NCBI GenBank assembly: GCA_031002005.1
Contig: JARYHS010013630.1
Span: forward strand, 25,821,112 to 25,885,111
From: Vandiemenella viatica
Lineage: Eukaryota; Arthropoda; Insecta; Orthoptera; Morabidae
DNA length: 64,000 bases
Direction of reading: 5' to 3'
Shown: positions 11,035 through 20,825 of the stretch, piece by piece
Position numbering within the stretch: position 1 is the first letter of the stretch
Layout of the letters: every line of letters begins with the position of its first letter
The notes under the pieces: model-generated
What the model saw: the letters and a program-made list of their open reading frames with translations, nothing else
Database searches by the model: none
What the model was told of the DNA's origin: nothing
Translations under genes and position numbers: made by a program

Positions 11035-11480
11035 GCAATCTGGTGATGGATTATTATGTAACTCGATGAGACAAATAAAAAATGAAGGATAAAATTTTTT
11101 TATATCCTGCTTAGATTTCGAGATATTCTGTCTCAAATATGAAATGTTTTTGGTTGAAATTCAGACGAAATAATTGGTCAAAGTCAAATTTGATGATGGA
11201 TTCTTACTTAAAAAGACAAGACAAATAGAAAATAAAGAATGAAAATTTTCAATATCTCGCATAGTTCTCGAAATATACTGTATCAAAAGTGAGGTGTCTT
11301 GAGTTGAAATACAGAAGAAAAATTTCACAAAAGTAAAATTTAATGATCGATTCTTATGTAACACGACGAGACAAATCGAAAATAAAGAATAAAATTATTC
11401 GATATAGAGCTTAGTTTTCGGGATATACTGTCTCCAAATTGAGGGGATCGGGTTGGGATGCGGCCTGGAACAAAAATTAA
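11035..11480 (+). repeat. 150-bp tandem repeat, three units
   Basis: The landmark ACAAAT recurs at 11071, 11221 and 11371, an exact 150-base step. Each unit repeats GATGGATTCTTATGTAA-like, GAGACAAATNGAAAATAAAGAAT-like and TCTCGAAATATACTGT-like blocks. Divergence between units is substantial, so the array is old even though no indel has changed the step. The minus ORF at 11161-11364 is a by-product of the open 150-base period. Confidence 0.8.
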
Positions 11481-12195
11481 TTCTGCCAAAGCCACAATGA
11501 ATTACATGGTGGACATGCAGAAGAGATATTTCAGTTTTTTTACTACCACTTGTGGTTAGGTTGAAATGCGGCCTAGACCAGAATAAAAATAGTTACCTTA
11601 TGTAAGCTTAATTGGGAATACCTGGAAGCAGTTTATATCGCGATACACGTTTTGTCACTAACTTGGTTCTCATGAAATTACTAACAGTAATACATAAATT
11701 CTTTGTCCCTTATGGAACAACAAAACCATTCTGGTACAGACTGCATTTAGACCTAACCACAATCTCCATTAAATTGCCGCTACAGAATCAAACTATGTAG
11801 ACACACCCATACACGCGTATTTGAATCGCAAACTGTATTTGCGGCAACAACATCGTTTGCTTCATCAAGATTCCTAGATTGCGTAGCATAATTTAACACA
11901 TTTAATTTCATCATACACTGTCAGTATAAACTGGAACGTGACGAAAGAAAGCACAACACTAAATTCACTGAATCGCGATGTAAAATACACCCCTTTAAAT
12001 CTCATTTTCAACACTCGTTAAAAAGTAATGCTAATCTATTATGTGCAAAATAGCAAGGTATGCTGATTTTTTACACTACACCAACAAAATTTTGAGAACA
12101 AAGTCATCCCATTGAGAGCTATGACTAAATATTTATAGACAGGCACCGAAGTTTGTAAAACGTACCGCCCACTTCAACAACGATAATTAGAATTC
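11481..12195. other. Unassigned AT-rich sequence
   Basis: It contains a GGTTGGGATGCGGCC / GGTTGAAATGCGGCC word pair (11450 and 11549). If the THAP exon at 12203 is real, its intron would lie here on the minus strand. I do not see a second THAP exon. Confidence 0.3.
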
Positions 12196-12202
12196 AACTT
12201 AC

Positions 12203-12273
12203 TTATGAAATGATATTCCAGGTTCTTTCCTCTCTTGCCTAGTTGTGCAACCGTATGCAACACAAGATGGCAT
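12203..12273 (-). CDS. THAP zinc-finger first coding exon (partial)
   Basis: From the ATG at 12273 the minus strand encodes 23 codons and part of a 24th, beginning MPSCVAYGC and ending GISFHK. This is the start of a THAP domain, a C2CH zinc-finger DNA-binding fold found in host regulators and in P-element-type transposases. Seen here are the invariant start Met-Pro, the first two zinc cysteines (residues 4 and 9) and the GISFHK block that normally precedes Phe-Pro. The frame stops after HK unless it is spliced, and CATAA|GTAAGT at 12207-12197 is a consensus donor exactly where many THAP genes have intron 1. The second half of the domain was not found in the window. A dead THAP fragment of a transposon is the main alternative. 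Confidence 0.55.
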
Positions 12274-12399
12274 TATAAAACACTTATACACATTACAAAA
12301 TGAAATAACCACAGCATCTAACACAATGTGAACATCGCATTTGTTTGGAATCGCAATATCGCCGCTGCCGCCACTGCTCATGTGCGAGAGTTTAGAGCC

Positions 12400-12500
12400 T
12401 GCTTCACAGATCTAACGTCACTTCTCCTCCATATATTTCCTTCCTTCATGGTCCGGGCCATGGAGGAATTTCTTTCCTCCATGATCCGGGCATGTATGTA
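12400..12500. repeat. Short direct repeats around GGTCCGGGC
   Basis: CCTTCATGGTCCGGGC (12443) and CCTCCATGATCCGGGC (12475) form an imperfect direct repeat; related sequence lies inverted at 10866-10900. It sits in the presumed leader of the THAP exon. Function unknown. Confidence 0.5.
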
Positions 12501-12955
12501 ATCGCAGATAGTAGCGGGCAATATAGCGAAAAAAATATTAATTTTCGAAGCACTACAACACGCTAGCACTAAATGAATACGAGCTGCATAAGACATAGGG
12601 ACAATAAGATAAATGTTCTTCTCACCTCGTGAGTAATATTAACTGGAAACAAGGGATGAAGAATTTATGCTAGTTAACAGAATACTGGAATGGTAACATG
12701 TAGCATAAATTTAGACCAGCGATAACAATCTGTAAACACATATGAGTTTATTTTTGTTAATAAAGTCATGCAACGAACCAGTATATTTTTATTTGATGTG
12801 TGTTCAACTTGAAATCTGTTATAAGTATATTTTGTTTGTGGAGCGTAGTGGGTATTTTAATTACAGATTCAATAAAATTATTTTTTTTGATATAAAGGGT
12901 TAGATTTTTTTAAGTTTTGGTTTATTATAATGGAGAAACTCCAGCACTTGTGCAG
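12501..12955. other. Unassigned AT-rich sequence
   Basis: No domain or terminal repeat seen. Confidence 0.3.
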
Positions 12956-12959
12956 TTAT

Positions 12960-13335
12960 ACGGGGTAGCAAGGAAATCAGTTCAAGTCGAATGTGGTGCT
13001 GTAGTATGGGACCCACATTATGGATATCAAATGCAGCAGTTGGATGGAATGCAAAGGAGGACAGCTGGATTTGTTTGTTGAAATTACCGCAGAACGCAAT
13101 CAGTATCTGATATGATACTGGGAATCACTGGAAGACAGGAGGAGGGTGCAGGCACTGCTGGGAGTTACGTTGGTGAAGAAGCGTGGACGGATATTAGTAG
13201 AAGACGTAGGAGTGATACGTCGAAGGAGAGATATGATCACAAGCTGAGATGTGAGGAAGCGGGATTTATTTTTGTTGGTAAGGCAGTCAGGTTTTGAATA
13301 AATTTTCAAGGCAAGTGCTGAAAAATTACCCAAGA
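12960..13335 (+). mobile_element. CR1/Jockey-like LINE, C-terminal fragment
   Basis: With several frame breaks the plus strand reads VECGAVVWDPHYGYQ, then MQRRTAGFV, then NYRRTQSVSDMIL. These are the thumb and post-RT blocks (consensus LEYAVVWDPH..., QRRAARFV) of insect CR1/Jockey reverse transcriptases. The same family occurs at 38490-38960 and 48115-48600. The 3' end is just left of the TA microsatellite that hosts the mariner-like element. Confidence 0.65.
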
Positions 13336-13350
13336 ACAATAAAAAAATTA

Positions 13351-13367
13351 ATATATATATATATATA
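13351..13367. repeat. (AT)n microsatellite, left of the mariner-like element
   Basis: About eight AT units. The matching right part lies at 14708-14753, so the element probably split a single TA tract. Confidence 0.85.
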
Positions 13368-14704
13368 GGGTGTTTCAAAAAGGACTTTACAACTTTGGGA
13401 ATTCATATAAATTTTATGAAACAAGGTACAGAGCTGGTTTTGATGTTGTTTTAAAGGAAAACACTTTAGGTTTTGACTCGCTTAGTCCGCTAGTGCCTAA
13501 TCGCGCAGCACAAGCGCTAGCGGCAGTTACGTTAAAGATGGCTGCCTTCACTGGACCCGAGCGTGCTAGCTATGTGTTTTGGTTTGAAGAATCGAAGTCT
13601 GCGATAACAGTTCAGCGTAATTTTCATACCAAGTATGCTAAAAATCCTCCTAGTAGGCCTACAATTTATGAGTGGCATAGATGTTTTGTAGAAACAGGGT
13701 GCTCAGTAAAACATAAAAAATCCTCAGGTCGTCCAAGCACATCTGACGAGATCGTTGAGCAAGTAAGAAAAAGTTTTGTCAACAGCCCTACGGAATCGAC
13801 CCGGCGTGCATCTCGTGAGCTGCAAGTCCCACATGCGACGGTTTGGCATGTGTTGAGAAAACGTTTATATTTGAAACCATACCGATATTCACTTTTACAA
13901 GCAATTAAAGACACTGATAACATTGCACGTAGGAACTTCTGTGTGGATATGTTAAATCGAGTGGATGATGATGAACATTTCTTGGACAACATAATCTTTT
14001 CTGACGAGTCAACTTTTCACTTAAGTGGCAAGGTTAACACACTGTAGGATTTGGGGCAGTGAAAATCCACATGAAACATTGCAACATGTTCGTGATAGCC
14101 CTAAAGTTAACGTTTTTTGTGCGTTGAGCAAGAGGAAAATGTACGGCCCCTTTTTTTCCAAGAAAGAACCATCAACGGGATAGTGTACCTTGATATGTTG
14201 CAACAATTTTTGATACCACAGATCGATGAGGATGACCGAGAACGAAATGTTTTCTTTATGGAAGATGGCGCACCACCACACTATCTGACTGACGTCCGGG
14301 ATTTTCTCAATGACCGTTTTCCAGGTCAATGGATTGGCCATGATGCGCCAAATGCATGCTCCCCTCGTTCCCCAGACCTGACACCGCTAGATTTTTTCTT
14401 CTGGGGTTTCATAAAAGATATGGTGTACATACCTCCTTTGCCGGCCACTCTACCTGAACTTAGAGCAAGAATTTACCCTGCTGCTGAGCAAGTTACACCT
14501 GAAATGCTAGTGCGAGTCTGGGAAGAAATCGACTACCGATGGGATGTCTGCAGAATAACCAACGGAAGCCACATAGAACATCTTTACTTTAAGGTAAAAA
14601 AACTTGAATTGTTTTTCTTTAAAACAATACCAAAACCAGCTCTGTACCTTGTTTGATAAAATTTATATGAATTTTCAAAGTTGTAAAGTCCTTTTTGAAA
14701 CACC

Positions 14705-14706
<2 letters not shown>
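13368..14706 (+). mobile_element. Tc1/mariner-superfamily element with ~95-bp inverted repeats
   Basis: Left end GGGTGTTTCAAAAAGGACTT and the right end (reverse complement) agree almost perfectly for about 95 bp (13368-13462 and 14612-14705). It is flanked on both sides by TA repeats, as expected for an element that duplicates a TA target. The element is about 1.34 kb and encodes a broken DD41D transposase on the plus strand. The arms have diverged little (a few substitutions), which suggests a fairly recent insertion relative to the LINE beside it. Confidence 0.9.
13538..14590 (+). pseudogene. Mariner-like transposase, frameshifted
   Basis: The transposase cuts and pastes DNA at TA sites. 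The likely start is the ATG at 13538 (MAAFTGPERAS). An N-terminal helix-turn-helix region (GRPSTSDE, TRRASRELQVPHATVWHVL) precedes the DDE catalytic domain: FSDEST has the first Asp, MEDGAPPHY the second, and TPLDFFFWG the third, with 41 residues between the last two, giving DD41D. The reading frame is broken at about 14040 (a stop after GKVN) and again in the T-rich run at 14151-14157, so at least two frameshifts separate N- and C-terminal halves (14047 and 14117-14656). It cannot make a full protein. The closest named group is uncertain; DD41D families have been described outside classical mariner (DD34D). Confidence 0.85.

Positions 14707-14707
<1 letters not shown>

Positions 14708-14753
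<46 letters not shown>
14708..14753. repeat. (TA)n microsatellite
   Basis: About 23 perfect TA units, immediately right of the mariner-like element. Confidence 0.95.
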
Positions 14754-14755
<2 letters not shown>

Positions 14756-14759
14756 AATG

Positions 14760-15435
14760 ACACACATTACAGCCGTGTGCAGTTACAGTAAGTCGCACCA
14801 CGTAAGGTTGCGAACTGTGTGAACGGATTTGAAAGCCTGGCCTGTAGCCGGCTGCCAAACAGGTAGGCGACATCCAAGGAATGCGGCTACCCCTCGCCCC
14901 TCTAATCCGCAGGACCACTTGGTGGACGGGTGGCGACACGCACAGACATTGGGAATATTATTCGCGAGTGTGACTGAGTTCGCGCTCCCGTCTGTGACCC
15001 GCTGGAAGAGCTTTCCAGCTCGTCGATAGGGCGTCGAACACAACGCCAACCGCGAGCTGAGATGACTGACTCTGCGCAGTCCCGCAGCAAGAAGCGCCAC
15101 CACAGACCTGCCCACAGCTGCCGTCGCAGAAGCCAACTACACGGTATTGTGAGACTAACGATCGTGTGTGTTGAGTGCGTTCACCACTGGCGTCCACTAG
15201 CCCAGCAAACGGCCCTCAGGAACAATAATGTACAACTGACAATTCATGCTATCCAAATCCCATCTCTGAATCACGTCAAATTAATTCATGCAGTCCATAT
15301 GCTTGATCTAATAAATAGCAGTTTTAAATGGTGCCTTGATTATCAATTCATATCCTCCATACTAAATATTAATGGATGAATTAATCATGAATAAAATTAG
15401 TGTCTGATGTCGTAATTAGCGTGACACTTCAATAT
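14760..15435. other. Unassigned, partly GC-rich sequence
   Basis: The part 14830-15200 is clearly richer in G+C and CpG than its surroundings and has overlapping ORFs on both strands (for example 14783-15136 minus and 15062-15379 plus). None shows a domain. An exon or the 5' region of a retroelement are both possible. Confidence 0.3.
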
Positions 15436-15439
15436 ATAT

Positions 15440-16300
15440 ATGAATGAAAGGAAAATCCTGCTACGGTATATAGGACACATTATTTCCTTCTATATGTAAA
15501 AAATTTATTTTAGTGAAAGTCTCACAATTTTCGAGATATTGATTTTTTAATTTTTTTCGAAACATGTGACTTTATTCAGTTTATTTATTCTGTGCCATTT
15601 CTACAAATTAAGACTTTTTGTACTCTCTTTTTTTTTAATTTACTCACAAAAAAAAAAGAAAAATAGCGCGCTGGCATCCAAGTAGTCATTTCAACAACAA
15701 TAGAGATTTCTACGAATTCATTGTTCAAATGTCCCAAAAACAATGAAAAAATACTTGCATGTAATCTCAATTCGATAGACTTTTGTTTTAATAAAGATCA
15801 AAATACAAACCTTTATGCTTTACAACTACCTTAAAAACATAATTTTAAAAGGAATGTTAAATAATTATACCATTTTAAAATTGGGAATAACGAAGCAATT
15901 TTTTAATGTAATTGGCACGATCCGCTTGGTGTATTTTTTTTATTTTTTTTTGTATCTCAGGCTGTCAAAGTCAGCCGTTTGAATAAAATTGTATACACTT
16001 TTTTACATAAGAGTTTTTTAAAAGTTTCTTTTTAACTTTTTTAAGAAAAAAAGAACAGTGTTTTATATGACTCAAACATCCTTGAGTGAATTTAAAAAAA
16101 AAAAACAGAGTTAAAAAAATACCAATTTATAGAAATGGCATGGAATAACTGAACAAAGTCACACGTTTCGAAAATAATAATAATAATAAAAAAAATCTAA
16201 AAAATGGTGGAACTTTTACCAAATAAAATTTTGTCATAAAATAGGACATGGTGTGACCTATCTGTGGTTACAGGATTATCCTTTCAGTCCTGGACAGCCT
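15440..16300. mobile_element. Long inverted-repeat (foldback-like) element
   Basis: The left arm (about 15440-15640) reappears inverted at about 16090-16300. Shared words are GAAAGGANAATCCTG near the ends, CGAAACRTGTGACTTTRTTCAG and TGCCATTTCTA further in. The centre is T- and A-rich. No transposase is visible; the arms are imperfect and separated by about 450 bp. Confidence 0.65.
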
Positions 16301-16380
16301 GTATATGGTGTATTAAATGGAAAAGTATGTGTGTAGAGAAGTTGTCTCCGGGACGTGTGCTCCACTGGAATTATATTAAA

Positions 16381-17481
16381 CTAGATGAGGTTCCCGGCTT
16401 CGCTCAGGGAGTTGACATGACATTGTGTGGTACTTGGAATAAAAGGATAAACTTTAAAATGTAAGAGATAATTTTTTTTTATTGAGAACATATTCTAACT
16501 TTTGAAATACTTGTTTATAAACAACATTTTTCATTTTGATATCTGTGGTATATATGTACAAATTTTTAGAATTTCCTACTAGATAGCAAGTTACGTATAG
16601 TTGACCGTTAGAGAAGTAGGAGTCTTTGGTGTTGACGCCGTAATGTTTTAAAGTTTGTCCTTGCGCTTTGTTAATTGTACAGTAAAACTATTGGCTAATT
16701 TGATTGGAAATTGTAGTCTTTTAAATTGGAATGGCATTTCAGTAGAATTGAGAGGTATTCTGAGGATTAATACTATGTGTTTCGATTCTGGAGTTTCCCC
16801 GGTCGTGTAAGATAGAAATTCATGTGGAGGTGCTTCCAGTGGTGGTAATCGAATTTTTCTATTCATGCAACAGAATTCTGATGTATATTTACTGATTTTT
16901 TTCGCGTTGCAAAATTGGTAGATGTTGTCCATTTTTCCGATTACGACGTGGTTGTTTTTGTTATATTGTTTTGCCGGGTCGTAGTGGAATGCTTAATTTG
17001 TCAGGTTATGCTGTTTACTTGTCCTCGTTCGCGCTTGTCGTAGGGTGATATTTTCATGAGCGGCTTGCGTTCGCAGTCTTCTATCATAACATTGTGTCGC
17101 AACTCTTGATTCTTTAATTCGTTCATTTCGTTGTTCATCGGTTTTTCTGGTTCTCACGATGCTCATTCACGTTCGCTGAGAACATAAACGTGCCTCGCGC
17201 TCTTCGACTGTTTCGTTTTATCGCTGTTTTTTTTTTTTTTTGTTTCGTTCGTTGGCAACGTAAACGTGCCTTGCGCTCTTCGACTGTTTCGTTTTCTCGC
17301 TGTTGTAGAGGGTGAAACTTCCAGCCGTTCTATCTTCAAAATCACACCCTTCAGGTAAAAACGGAATCCTTCTTCATGGATAAGGGATAGAGAGCTACCA
17401 CACCATATAACTACCTTGATCCTACCGGGACTCGTTTTAGCGGCACGCACATTGTACACTTACTTTTATAATATATATTGA
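16381..17481 (-). mobile_element. Helitron deletion derivative
   Basis: On the minus strand the 3' end reads a short hairpin (CTCCC...GCCGGGA) followed by CATCTAG then host T, matching the CTRR terminus and A/T target of Helitrons; CTAG is at 16381-16384. The 5' end is probably the TC at 17481-17480, which is tentative. Helitrons move by rolling-circle replication and lack inverted repeats and target duplication. The element keeps only pieces of the Rep/helicase gene. Tandemly duplicated 60-bp blocks at 17171-17235 and 17251-17310 fall in its 5' part. Confidence 0.75.
16500..17459 (-). pseudogene. Helitron Rep/helicase fusion remnant
   Basis: The ORF 16932-16648 joins two distant parts of the normally >1,300-residue protein. 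Its start, FCNAKKISKYTSEFCCMN, then KIRLPPLEAPP, is the cysteine-rich segment preceding the Helitron Rep domain. The rest, MPFQFKRLQFPIKLANSFTV, is the end of the Pif1-type helicase. After a frameshift, 16660-16530 reads AQGQTLKHYGV and FSNGQLYVT, helicase motif VI. The Rep catalytic HUH motif and helicase motifs I-V are missing, so an internal deletion of several kilobases joined the ends. An upstream ORF (17459-17163) is basic and may be the N-terminal part. Confidence 0.8.
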
Positions 17482-17507
17482 TTAAAACTAAATATGAATA
17501 AGCCATC

Positions 17508-17640
17508 AGGGTGACTCAGCGCACTGACGTGCCGCCCAGTGGTTCGGGGAGGTACAACGGACCGGGCACGAGCCCATACCTCCACGCAACAGCCGTCCTG
17601 ATTGCGGTTTTTTGGTGATTTCCCAACATCGTCTATGCCA
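17508..17640 (+). mobile_element. tRNA-derived SINE (family I), partial
   Basis: A tRNA-like head (GTGGTTCGGGGAGGTACAAC region) leads into a diverged family I body (CCTGATTGCGGTTTTTTGGT, GATTTCCCAACATCG). It stops at the hAT end at about 17640. Confidence 0.45.
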
Positions 17641-18520
17641 CGGGTGGGCAAATAGCGGCCCGCGGGTCACATGCGGCCTGCTAAGACTATTTTTTTGTGT
17701 CCCATCAGCTACCAAAACAGTCAGAAAAATCCAGCTTGAACCGAGATTTACTAGGAAAACAGAGAGTGGCTTAAACTGTTTCTGCTAAGATTAGGTACAT
17801 CTGCAGTATATAAAAGTTGTTCTCGGGTGACTAGCCGAGTTAGATGAGTGTTAAAATTACACAATATTTCGGCGATCTGAATCGCTGACGCCATCTTCTG
17901 GTGAATTGCGGTCGAGAACATGGGATGTTGTTGAGCCAGCCCAGACTCTAGTCTGGACTGGATACTGGATTCTGGGCTGGCTCAACAACATCCCATGTTC
18001 TTGACCGCAATTCACCTGAAGATGGAGTCAGCGTATCAGATCGCCGAAATATTGTGTAATTATAACACCCGAGAACAATTTTTATATTCTCAACGCCGAG
18101 AAAAACTGCATTCTTAGACATCTGCAGTGTTTTGAGAACGAGGTCACAAGGAGATTACAGGCCTTTAACAAGGTTGAGCCTAAATTTAGTTTGCTCTCTT
18201 TTGCCACCACTGCTGATATTTACACAGCTCGTGATTAGCTGCAGCTTGAACTAATTAAATACAGTCAGATCACTCCGTGAAAGAAATGTTTAATGCCGTG
18301 ACATCAATTGACTTTTGGAAATCTTTGTGTGTTGAATAATTTCCATGTATGAAGAAATTTGCTGGGAAATGTTGTCTATATTTAGGTCTGAATATATTTC
18401 TAAGCAAACTTTTTTTTTTTTTACTTGAACTTCAACATGAGTAAATGTGGATGCTCTTTGACAGACATTATCTTGTACGCTATTATGGGAATCTCAATAT
18501 TATTTCACCTCACGTCATCA
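17640..18520 (+). mobile_element. hAT-family remnant (GTF2I-repeat/ZBED-like transposase type)
   Basis: The left part starts with CACGGGTGGGCAAATAGCGG and GCCCGCGGGTC, typical of a hAT terminus. The right part, 18125-18500, translates in the plus strand with stops to FNKVEPKFSLLSFATTADIYTA, then LQLELI, FPCMKKFAGK and FNMSKCGCSLTD. That is the C-terminal hAT dimerisation region of transposases whose domesticated relatives include GTF2IRD2-like proteins. A foldback element inserted at 17808 splits the two parts. Most of the transposase gene is missing. Confidence 0.7.
17808..18117. mobile_element. Foldback element with hammerhead-like hairpins
   Basis: Arms at 17809-17945 and 17965-18087 are inverted copies (TTGTTCTCGGGTG, ACACAATATTTCGGCGATCTG, GAACATGGGATGTTGTTGAG). 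The left arm has a 21-base extra segment. An 11-bp direct repeat, ACATCTGCAGT, flanks the insertion at 17797-17807 and 18118-18128. Each arm, read toward its end, carries CTGAAGA (mutated to CAGAAGA on the left), one extra T, a stem (GGCG/CGCC on the left arm), then GAAAT. Inverted terminal copies, variable target duplication and hammerhead-like motifs recall Penelope-like elements, but no PLE protein is present. Confidence 0.65.
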
Positions 18521-18730
18521 ATCGTCGACGTCCCATAAGCAATCTTACTCGAAATAAACTGATATTGTTTTACTTAATTTATATTTATTGTTTTTTTATG
18601 GAATAATTTACATCTTTTATGAAATGCAAAGTAAACTAATGAATACAATCATTTTATAAGGAGCGGCCCTCCGCTAACCTCCCCTTCTACAAAGTAACCT
18701 TTGAGCTAAAACTCACGAGTGTAGTGAAAT
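18521..18730. other. Unassigned AT-rich sequence
   Basis: Nothing recognised. Confidence 0.3.
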
Positions 18731-18734
18731 ACTT

Positions 18735-18935
18735 CGTCCACCAACCTATTTGAGCCGGAATGACAGGATAGATAAGATTAGAGAAATAAGGTGCCGCAAT
18801 GATTCTTATATGAATTCTTTTTTCCCTCGTTCCATTAGGGATTGGAATGCACAACAAAGAGATTAGCTTTGGTGCTGAGCACCCTCTGCCACCCACAATT
18901 TTGTGAATTGCAGAGTATATATGTAGATGTAGATA
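18735..18935 (+). mobile_element. Jockey-like LINE 3' terminus
   Basis: The block TTTTTCCCTCGTTCCATTAG-GGATTGGAATGC corresponds to the end of ORF2 (SFFPRSIRDWNA). It is followed by GAGCACCCTCTGCCACCCAC and TTGCAGAGTATATATG, then the tail TAGATGTAGATA. The same 200 bp occur at 29700-29912 and, inverted, at 7786-7960 and 22426-22487. All copies are 5'-truncated, consistent with target-primed reverse transcription. Confidence 0.75.
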
Positions 18936-19734
18936 TTTTAGCTGTATTCTGTGTCCATAGATATTATAATGAGTCGCGTTCCCAAGGCGAGGCAGTGTGC
19001 AACGATAGATGTAGGGCTGTTTTTCGGCGAGCTGCATCCGCTAGTCCGTTCGTCAAACTACCCGCAGCGCTGTCGTCGATAACAACAGGGACACAGACAG
19101 CCTACGAACAATAGTGACACGACACTCGCATATTGTTTTATGTTGTTCCATGGAATGCCGCCCCGAGGCTGGAGGGAAAAAGAGGCACTTGCGGACTGTG
19201 TATCGAGGTGAGAAGACGAACTGGCGAGACTACCGCCATCCTCTGTGGGTCTGAGGTTCGCTTCCCGCCACCGGCAGTGTCAACAGTGCGCGGACACGGT
19301 AATGTGCCTCTAAAAGTGCGACAGATTGCAACATATCAAGGGCCCGGAAAATACCCCTGAGTAGCTACCCTGATGAGCTAGAGACTTGTTTGAAAGAGCC
19401 AACGGATTTAACCTTCTGCAAGACTGCTTACATGTCAGATTTTGGTGTAATTTAGTTGGTTAAATAAATTAATTGCTTTTTTGAACCCATTTTGTGTTTT
19501 TGTAACCCCTGAGTCATGTCATGTGCAGGGCGTAATGTTAATATGTTGGTATGGTAAGTTCAAGACGCAATTCAGTGCGCCTAACAAGTTTTGAAGTAAA
19601 GACGCCATTAAGAGAGATTGTTACAATATGGCACCCCACGTTGGGCGGATATTTTCTTCCATATAGTAAAGTGGTAAACTGGTGCACATGGCAACTTTCA
19701 GGGTATAAACATACATATTTCATGGATGCATATA
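18936..19734. other. Unassigned sequence, GC-rich in part
   Basis: The part 18970-19340 is CpG-rich and contains CATCGAGGTGAGAAG-like donor contexts, but the ORFs (18842-19114, 19133-19360, 19551-19826) have no recognised domain. Confidence 0.3.
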
Positions 19735-20060
19735 TATTGAAAATTAAGTGGACAGATAAAGTATGCAATGAATGTGTTTTGGAATTGATGTGCGAGGAAA
19801 GAATTTTGTGGAAGAGTCTCGCATAAAAAAAGAGACAGGCTGGTGGGTCACATTTTAAGACATGCGGGATTGTTTAATTTGTTGGTGGAAGGAACAGCTG
19901 AGGGGAAAACTGTAGAGTAAGACAGATTAGAATATGTGAAGCGTATAATTGAAGACTTAGGTTGTAATGCGTATGTTGAGATGAAGAGGATAGCTTGAGA
20001 TAGGAAGAATGAAGGATTTCTTCAAACCAGTCGAGAGACTGGTATTTAAAAGTTCGTTCT
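19735..20060 (+). mobile_element. LINE ORF2 C-terminal fragment (endonuclease-RT type)
   Basis: With stops, the plus strand reads IKWTDKVCNECVLELM, then RLVGHILRHAGL, NLLVEGTAEGK, and RLEYVKRIIEDLG. This is the conserved end (consensus RRLGHILR...EG...GRGRPR) of insect non-LTR reverse transcriptases. The copy at 23950-24240 is the same family. Confidence 0.7.
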
Positions 20061-20684
20061 TGAAAATAAAACTCGTAGAATTTTACACACGTTAGTAATT
20101 AAAGGAGCAATGAAAAGTTCTAAAAGACTAAAAGAAATCCAAGTTTAAAACGTATTCGTCGAAATAACTTACTACGTATAATGACGAACAAAAATGCTCG
20201 TTGACATTCTCGACACATTCCGCCAATTCCAAACCGGTTTCTCCAAAGGTACGTCTTAATTTAACGAAGCGTAGGCTCCAGGTGGCCCTCTTCAGAATTT
20301 ATGGCGCTATTTTTATTGCCTAAGGGCCTCCGTTCCTATCTTTAGTCTCATTATGAGCACTGAAGCCAAATAATCTTTAAATTTATTTTATGCCAACCTG
20401 GTATAATAGACAAATTTAATCAGGCCATAATTTAACCTCCCAGAAAGCTTTAAAATAACGTGTGGTCAGGAAAATCGGAAAACGCGAAGTTTTTTCAAGT
20501 TTGGCAGTGAAATTTTTCAAAGATGCGCTTATGATTGGAGAGACAAGGTAATGATATCAGTTTTCTTGTTGGATGCATCGGACCGCTCACAAAGAGGTCG
20601 GAATTAACGGAATGTTTAGTAGGACATTGCGCTAAAGTTATCACCGACAGAACAGAGAGGCCAAAACGAAAGAAAACTTAAAAC
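20061..20684. other. Unassigned sequence
   Basis: Nothing recognised. Confidence 0.3.
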
Positions 20685-20760
20685 GGAAAACGGCTTTGGT
20701 GGGGGAGCTGGAAGCTCGGACGCGGGTTCAAATCTCCGTCGGATCATCCAGACGTCGGTC
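20685..20760 (+). mobile_element. tRNA-derived SINE head (family I)
   Basis: A B box GGTTCAAATCTCC near 20726 and the following CCGTCGGATCATCCAGA match the head and first body bases of family I. The copy stops where the TA microsatellite begins. Confidence 0.5.
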
Positions 20761-20771
20761 GCCCACAATTT

Positions 20772-20773
<2 letters not shown>

Positions 20774-20824
<51 letters not shown>
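20774..20824. repeat. (TA)n microsatellite
   Basis: About 25 perfect TA units. Confidence 0.95.

Positions 20825-20825
<1 letters not shown>

Noticed and set aside
14604..14822. Repetitive Ile-Tyr protein, and the same at 20616-20939
   Set aside because: These are readings of TA microsatellites.
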